From the NCBI RefSeq assembly GCF_020171985.1, contig NZ_JAIVAL010000002.1:310001-374000 (forward strand): 64,000 nucleotides of DNA, written 5' to 3'. Shown one piece after another: positions 59,870-64,000 of this stretch. A program made the translations under genes and the position numbers. Under the pieces are notes generated by a model, which did no database searches, was not told the DNA's origin, and saw only the letters and a list, made by a program, of their open reading frames with translations. The stretch's first letter is position 1. Each line of letters begins with the position of its first letter. This DNA is from Halobacillus halophilus (GTDB lineage: Bacteria > Bacillota > Bacilli > Bacillales > Halobacillaceae).

Positions 59870-61129
59870 ATGGAACTTGATCAACTTGAATTGAATGCAA
59901 CTGTAGAGGATTCGGAGAAAACAAAACCTTATTACACGGCTTTAATTGGATGGAGCGTGCAGGCCATAGAAGCTGCCGCGAAAATGAATCGGCCGTTCAT
60001 TGTAGTGGGTCCGCCCGATTTTGAATCCTATGCTGAGAAACACGAAATTCCGTTTGTCGGATGGGATTTCAACAAGATCAATGAAAGCTCTGATCACCTC
60101 TACATGCAGCTGAAAGAAATGGGCGCAGAAGTAGCCGTTCCTTTATATGAAGAGTGTGTCGAGTGGGCTGGAGCCTTAAATGCCCGCTTCCGCGAAGATC
60201 CGCGAGTATTTAACCGTTCCTTATTGTTACGTGATAAAGGAATGATGAAACGTAAAGCGCAAATATCCGGTATTAAAGTAGGCGTATTTGAAGAGGCACG
60301 CAGTAAAGACGATGTGGAACGTTTTCTGAAGCGCGTAAATGAAGCTCTGCTTAAATTAGACGGCGATCATCTTGATCCCATCCATGTAAAACCACTGGAC
60401 AAAGCTGGATCCGTTGGTCACCTGGCTATTAATACCGCAGAAGGAATTGAACAAATCCAGGATACAGACTTCCCGCTCTTAATGGAAAGTCATTTGGATG
60501 GACAGGAATTTTCATGTGAAGCCTTTGTTCATAAGGGCAAAGTCCGCTTTTTAAATATCACGGAATATATCCGTTTGGGTTATTCCAATTTCGTCCCCGC
60601 TTCGCCATTACTGGAAGAAAAGAGACCTCTGATTGAACGAGCAGTTCAGCAGCTGGTGGATGCCTTCGAAATCGAATACGGCGTGATCCATCCTGAATAT
60701 TTCCTCACTCCAGACGGAACTCTTCATTTCGGTGAAGTGGCTGCCCGTGTGCCAGGCGGACACATCTTCGAACTGATTGAACGTGCCTATGGATTCAGCG
60801 CTTATGAGGCCCAAATTCTATGCAGTGATCCAAATACGACCGAAGAGGAACTGGAGGAATTCTTCCCGGATCCGTACCAGTATGAAGCTTACGCAGGCTG
60901 TCTGATGGTCCATCCAAATACCGATTATGTAAAAGACCTCGAAATACCTGAGGAACTGGAACATCATGCCTACTTCGAAAAGCATGATATGTTTACTCCA
61001 CCTCAAGGTAAAGTAGCAGAACGTGTCGGTTTTGGGAACCATTATGGAACCATCTTTTTCTATGGAAAAGACAGTGAGGAAATGACGAACCTTCTTAAAC
61101 GTTACGAGGAGCATGATTTCTATATCTAG
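59870..61129 (+). CDS. ATP-grasp carboxylate-amine ligase
   Basis: A 419-residue ATP-grasp enzyme that should join a carboxylate to an amine through an acyl-phosphate, as in carnosine synthase and BacD-type amino acid ligases. The N-terminal Rossmann-like part (1-110) has RPFIVVGPPDFESYAE. The ATP-binding lid follows: HVKPLDKAGSVGHLA (Lys and Gly-rich loop), then PLLMESHLDGQEFSCEAFVH. The metal-binding region is VIHPEYFLTPDGTLHFGEVA followed by ARVPGGHI. A C-terminal domain (about 330-419) ends the protein. AAAGGAGAG precedes the ATG. It precedes the papain-like gene by 33 bp. Substrates unknown. Confidence 0.88.
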   Translation: MELDQLELNATVEDSEKTKPYYTALIGWSVQAIEAAAKMNRPFIVVGPPDFESYAEKHEIPFVGWDFNKINESSDHLYMQLKEMGAEVAVPLYEECVEWAGALNARFREDPRVFNRSLLLRDKGMMKRKAQISGIKVGVFEEARSKDDVERFLKRVNEALLKLDGDHLDPIHVKPLDKAGSVGHLAINTAEGIEQIQDTDFPLLMESHLDGQEFSCEAFVHKGKVRFLNITEYIRLGYSNFVPASPLLEEKRPLIERAVQQLVDAFEIEYGVIHPEYFLTPDGTLHFGEVAARVPGGHIFELIERAYGFSAYEAQILCSDPNTTEEELEEFFPDPYQYEAYAGCLMVHPNTDYVKDLEIPEELEHHAYFEKHDMFTPPQGKVAERVGFGNHYGTIFFYGKDSEEMTNLLKRYEEHDFYI

Positions 61130-61162
61130 ATTAGTGAAGTTTCTATAGAAAGGAGAGGTGAA

Positions 61163-63124
61163 ATGCCTCAACCTACAGGTGTTATTATCGAACGTTTCTC
61201 TCAGGCCCTGGCTGCTTTAGAAGAAGCACCACCTTTTGCAAAATCAAGATACCAGACCGATGTTTATCAAGAGGCAAACCGCCTCATTGAAACGGAAAAC
61301 GGACTGGAGCACCTTTATGGATACGCCGACCGATTTGAACAAACCGGAGTCTTCCAGGATGGCCCATGGGAGGAAGCGAATAAGCTTCAGCCCCCTCTTG
61401 TTGCCGGGTCCTTAAAAGCAAAAGGACTGCCGATGATCATCGAGATCTTAAGTGAATTGCGCATGCTGGCTGTTGCGAAAGAGCGGTATGTCAATCCAGC
61501 TGTTACACCGCAGATGGCAGAAGAGTTTCTAAATGAAGTGATGGTTCTCAACTTGAATCTTCTATTCCCGGATGCTTCGGAAAGCGCCCGGATTGAAAAG
61601 CATGAGAATGATGAAAAAGCCAGTGAACTTTTTCAATTCTTAGCGAACCACCTTTCATCTGACGCACTCATTCAAACGCTGATTGATGAAATCAAACGTC
61701 TTACCGCACAGCGCCCCATTATGATCAAGCGGACTGTATCTATGATTCGAATGGCTAAGGAAATGTTGGAAAAAGAACATGCAGAAAACGATCAATCTGA
61801 ACTTATTCGTTTTATCGCTGCGATCGAAGGTCCTTCTGAGATAAGTAACCGTTATAAGGATGTGCACGCTTACCGCGCGCAGCTCAAAGGGCTTTCACGG
61901 TCGGAACTGATTTCAGAAAGCGTTTCTTTCGCTAAGTCTATGCGTTCCACCGGGCTCGTTGCACCGCACCATGCAACATTAATCCGCTACCTGTCGAAAC
62001 GCATGCCTCAATTGCTGCCTCATGCACTCGATTTGAGCAGCAAAGGTGTTGCCAACCTCGAGGAAAATAACGAGCTCGTCATTCAATTGATTCGCGCGTC
62101 CGTTTTTCCAGCAACCCGTCAGGCGATTTATGGGCTCGCACTTATGCTTGAGCGAGGTGTCCTTTCTCACTCTCCTGTTCCACCAGGGTTGCGGAGATTA
62201 ATCGAGCTTGATATCCGTCCTGACGTCCGGAACGCTCTTGCGCAGACCACTAGCGTTGGAGAAGGATTAACGGCTAATAATATTCTCGTTGCCGCGACGA
62301 TCCAGGTGCTGGGCCAGCCGCTCGGCATCGGGCAGGGATTCAATCCAACCTGCCAGGCTGCCAGAGGTATCAGCTTATGGGCGCAGCATGCTCCGGGATT
62401 CTTACTGGAGATTATCCCACGCGCAGCGCGGGATGGAGACATCGATTTTATGTTCGAAGGGCAGGCCATTCACTCGAAAGATCTAAGCGGCGGACTCGCT
62501 CCCGAGCTGCATAAGGAACTCGATCCGATCTCACTCATTCTGGTTCCGCATTTGGACAGGATATACAGTGAAATGATGTCGCGTGTTGCTTTACGCGGAG
62601 ACGACGGACACCGATGGGTCAACCCCGCCTTTTACGGCAACTGGGTTCAAAAAGGTTTCGCCAATATTATCGATCCGCTCACGGGTTATGTACAGGACTA
62701 CCCAGGATTTGTACGTCTGTTTTACGCTACCCACCATACCGAGTACAATGACGATTACGAAATGATTTATCCAAACCCCGTTGGAATTTTTATAACAAAT
62801 GTTCACGGGAAGCTCCTGGGACTTCATGCCGTATCCATTACAAGAATCGGCGTAGACCCTGAAGGGAAAGACAGGATCTATTTTTACAACCCGAATAACG
62901 ACGGTTCCCAGAACTGGGGGCAGAATATTGAACCAAGCGTAGCTGGAAATGGAGAAGAAGAAGGCGAAAGCTCCCTTCCATTTCATGAATTCGCGTCCAG
63001 GCTTTATGCTTTTCACTACAATCCCTATGAACAGGGTGAAGCCTACGCTGTCGATGATTCCATTGTTCAGAACGTTCAGCAGCTGGCGAAAGAAAGCTGG
63101 GGCAAGGATTATACGTGGGTATAA
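61163..63124 (+). CDS. Large protein with papain-like Gln-Cys-His-Asn site
   Basis: A 653-residue cytoplasmic protein I do not recognise by name. Residues 1-360 are helical with HEAT-like pairs. From about 385 the text is papain-like. Gln391 lies six residues before Cys397 in GIGQGFNPTCQAARGISLW (papain Gln19-Cys25 spacing), His555 lies in LLGLHAVSITRIGV, and Asn576 in IYFYNPNND. This is the Cys-His-Asn order of papain-fold peptidases and acyl transferases. No signal peptide. AAAGGAGAGG precedes the ATG. As the partner of the ATP-grasp ligase it may cleave or transfer an amide made by it; this is inferred. Confidence 0.75.
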   Translation: MPQPTGVIIERFSQALAALEEAPPFAKSRYQTDVYQEANRLIETENGLEHLYGYADRFEQTGVFQDGPWEEANKLQPPLVAGSLKAKGLPMIIEILSELRMLAVAKERYVNPAVTPQMAEEFLNEVMVLNLNLLFPDASESARIEKHENDEKASELFQFLANHLSSDALIQTLIDEIKRLTAQRPIMIKRTVSMIRMAKEMLEKEHAENDQSELIRFIAAIEGPSEISNRYKDVHAYRAQLKGLSRSELISESVSFAKSMRSTGLVAPHHATLIRYLSKRMPQLLPHALDLSSKGVANLEENNELVIQLIRASVFPATRQAIYGLALMLERGVLSHSPVPPGLRRLIELDIRPDVRNALAQTTSVGEGLTANNILVAATIQVLGQPLGIGQGFNPTCQAARGISLWAQHAPGFLLEIIPRAARDGDIDFMFEGQAIHSKDLSGGLAPELHKELDPISLILVPHLDRIYSEMMSRVALRGDDGHRWVNPAFYGNWVQKGFANIIDPLTGYVQDYPGFVRLFYATHHTEYNDDYEMIYPNPVGIFITNVHGKLLGLHAVSITRIGVDPEGKDRIYFYNPNNDGSQNWGQNIEPSVAGNGEEEGESSLPFHEFASRLYAFHYNPYEQGEAYAVDDSIVQNVQQLAKESWGKDYTWV

Positions 63125-63133
63125 GGTTGATAG

Positions 63134-63168
63134 AAGCCAGACTCTCTAGATGAGGGTCTGGCTTTTTT
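63134..63168 (+). terminator. Terminator after the papain-like gene
   Basis: The stem AAGCCAGAC / GTCTGGCTT with a 13-nt loop is followed by TTTTTT. The region 63169-63418 that follows contains no gene; it is the promoter region of the LysM gene. Confidence 0.85.
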
Positions 63169-63418
63169 AGTTTGGGGTGCATGCTGCTGGCTGATGATTG
63201 GTCGATTGGGCCGTGCTCCTCCTCATTCGGGTCGTCCACCACTCCACCCTCCCCTGCCCGCAAAAAGAGGTAATTTTCCGCAATTCATCATTAGTTTGTC
63301 GAAATAAATACACAAACAAAATATACCCATTATTACAAAAATTTTACGTTTAAATAACGTAGAATTCCGAAACACATATAATGTAAGCCATTTCATATCT
63401 CTAAAGGAGGGGTAATGT

Positions 63419-63985
63419 ATGAAAAAAACAAAATATCTTGCACCGGTATTAGCTTTAGGAATGACCTTCGGCTTTGGCGCTGGCAGTGTTTCGGCTGAGA
63501 AGACCACTGTTACTTTTGATAAAGGAGATACGCTTTGGAGCATTGCCCAGCAGTATGAGGATGTTTCGGTGAACGATTTATATGAATGGAACCCTGGTAT
63601 AGACGCGCATAACATTCAGATAGGTTCTGAGATTAGCTTCCAAACAGGTGAGGATACAGCAGATGACATGCCCAATGAAGTCTTCCACACCGTTACCCCA
63701 GGCAGCACACTGACGAGCATTGCAAACTTGCATGCCGGCGTCACGCTGAAAGACTTATATGATTTGAACCCTGGTATTGAACCTCGTAATTTACAGCCCG
63801 GGCAGGAAGTAAGAGTCAGCCGCAGCGATGGCTACAGTAAAGAATTTCACACTGTACGCCCAGGAAGCACACTTACAAGTATCGCGAACCTTCACGCCGG
63901 TGTAACGGTTGAGGACTTATACGACTTAAACACTGGCGTTGATGCACGCAATCTCCAGATCGGATCAGAAATCAGAGTTAAATAA
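63419..63985 (+). CDS. Secreted protein with three LysM domains
   Basis: A 188-residue exported protein: a signal peptide (about 1-26, ending GSVSAE) followed by three LysM repeats at about 30-75, 88-134 and 143-188. LysM binds the GlcNAc backbone of peptidoglycan. The second and third repeats are nearly identical (FHTV-PGSTLTSIANLHAGVT in both), so they arose by recent duplication; the first is more divergent (TVTFDKGDTLWSIAQQYEDV). No catalytic domain follows; the stop lies right after the third repeat. It may be a wall-associated or spore-coat protein. AAAGGAGGGG precedes the ATG. It is separated from the papain-like gene by a terminator. Confidence 0.9.
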   Translation: MKKTKYLAPVLALGMTFGFGAGSVSAEKTTVTFDKGDTLWSIAQQYEDVSVNDLYEWNPGIDAHNIQIGSEISFQTGEDTADDMPNEVFHTVTPGSTLTSIANLHAGVTLKDLYDLNPGIEPRNLQPGQEVRVSRSDGYSKEFHTVRPGSTLTSIANLHAGVTVEDLYDLNTGVDARNLQIGSEIRVK

Positions 63986-64000
63986 ACAAAACAATCCCCC

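Overview
The window is chromosomal DNA from a low-GC, Gram-positive, endospore-lineage bacterium, most likely a moderately halophilic member of the Bacillaceae (Halobacillus-like). This is inferred from Bacillus-type regulators (TnrA, an RsbR-type stressosome protein, NagR, LmrA/YxaF-like and YtrA-like repressors), an S-box SAM riboswitch, strong AGGAGG ribosome binding sites, a class D sortase, an LtaS-like enzyme and a betaine-type BCCT transporter. There is no prophage, CRISPR array, rRNA or tRNA that I can see. Nearly all genes look complete. The exceptions are a RidA gene cut by the left edge and a decayed RND efflux pump gene at about 7.6-8.1 kb.

Layout. 0-8 kb: RidA fragment, small HTH protein, DUF1206 membrane protein, an FG-GAP/VCBS-like protein, an RsbR-type STAS protein, a Gfo/Idh/MocA oxidoreductase, GNAT, BCCT transporter, RND pseudogene. 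8-13 kb: zinc-independent S14 under a Zur-type operator, a CYP152 peroxygenase, an AI-2E-type permease, and tnrA with a small FbpA-like gene behind two GlnR/TnrA boxes. 13-18.5 kb: alpha/beta hydrolase; alkaline phosphatase with a C-terminal sorting signal plus class D sortase; a TetR-controlled pair of NAD(P)-binding proteins. 18.6-23.7 kb: N-acetylglucosamine operon (nagE-nagA-nagB-nagR-SIS protein) with a NagR operator. 23.9-36.5 kb: NERD protein, SDRs, anion symporter-MFS-CHY zinc finger operon, D-serine dehydratase, Eis-like acetyltransferase, and an NMT1-type ABC transporter with a structured leader. 37.5-41.5 kb: three overlapping genes for a PlsY-like acyltransferase, a GNAT/class V aminotransferase fusion and an LtaS-like enzyme. 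42.4-51.4 kb: YtrA-type ABC operon, DUF2207 protein, copper-binding four-helix protein, lipoproteins, SDR, CAP-domain protein. 51.6-55.2 kb: SAM-riboswitch-controlled metI-metC-homocysteine methyltransferase operon. 56-59.5 kb: UPF0158, DUF1232 and a TetR-MFS drug efflux pair. 59.9-64 kb: an ATP-grasp ligase followed by a large protein with papain-like catalytic residues, then a LysM protein.

Six copies of a large dispersed non-coding repeat are the main structure not explained by genes. They are 0.1-0.8 kb, mosaic, and bounded by about 35-bp imperfect terminal inverted repeats. Five of the six lie between convergent genes, and one abuts the RND pump remnant. The best candidates for an undescribed system are the ATP-grasp/papain-like pair (59870-63124) and the PlsY-like/GNAT-aminotransferase/LtaS-like operon (37595-41549). 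Other points of note are a catalytic Thr-to-Ser change in the LtaS-like enzyme, an LADTS variant sorting signal beside its own sortase, and a hairpin-rich leader before the ABC transporter operon.
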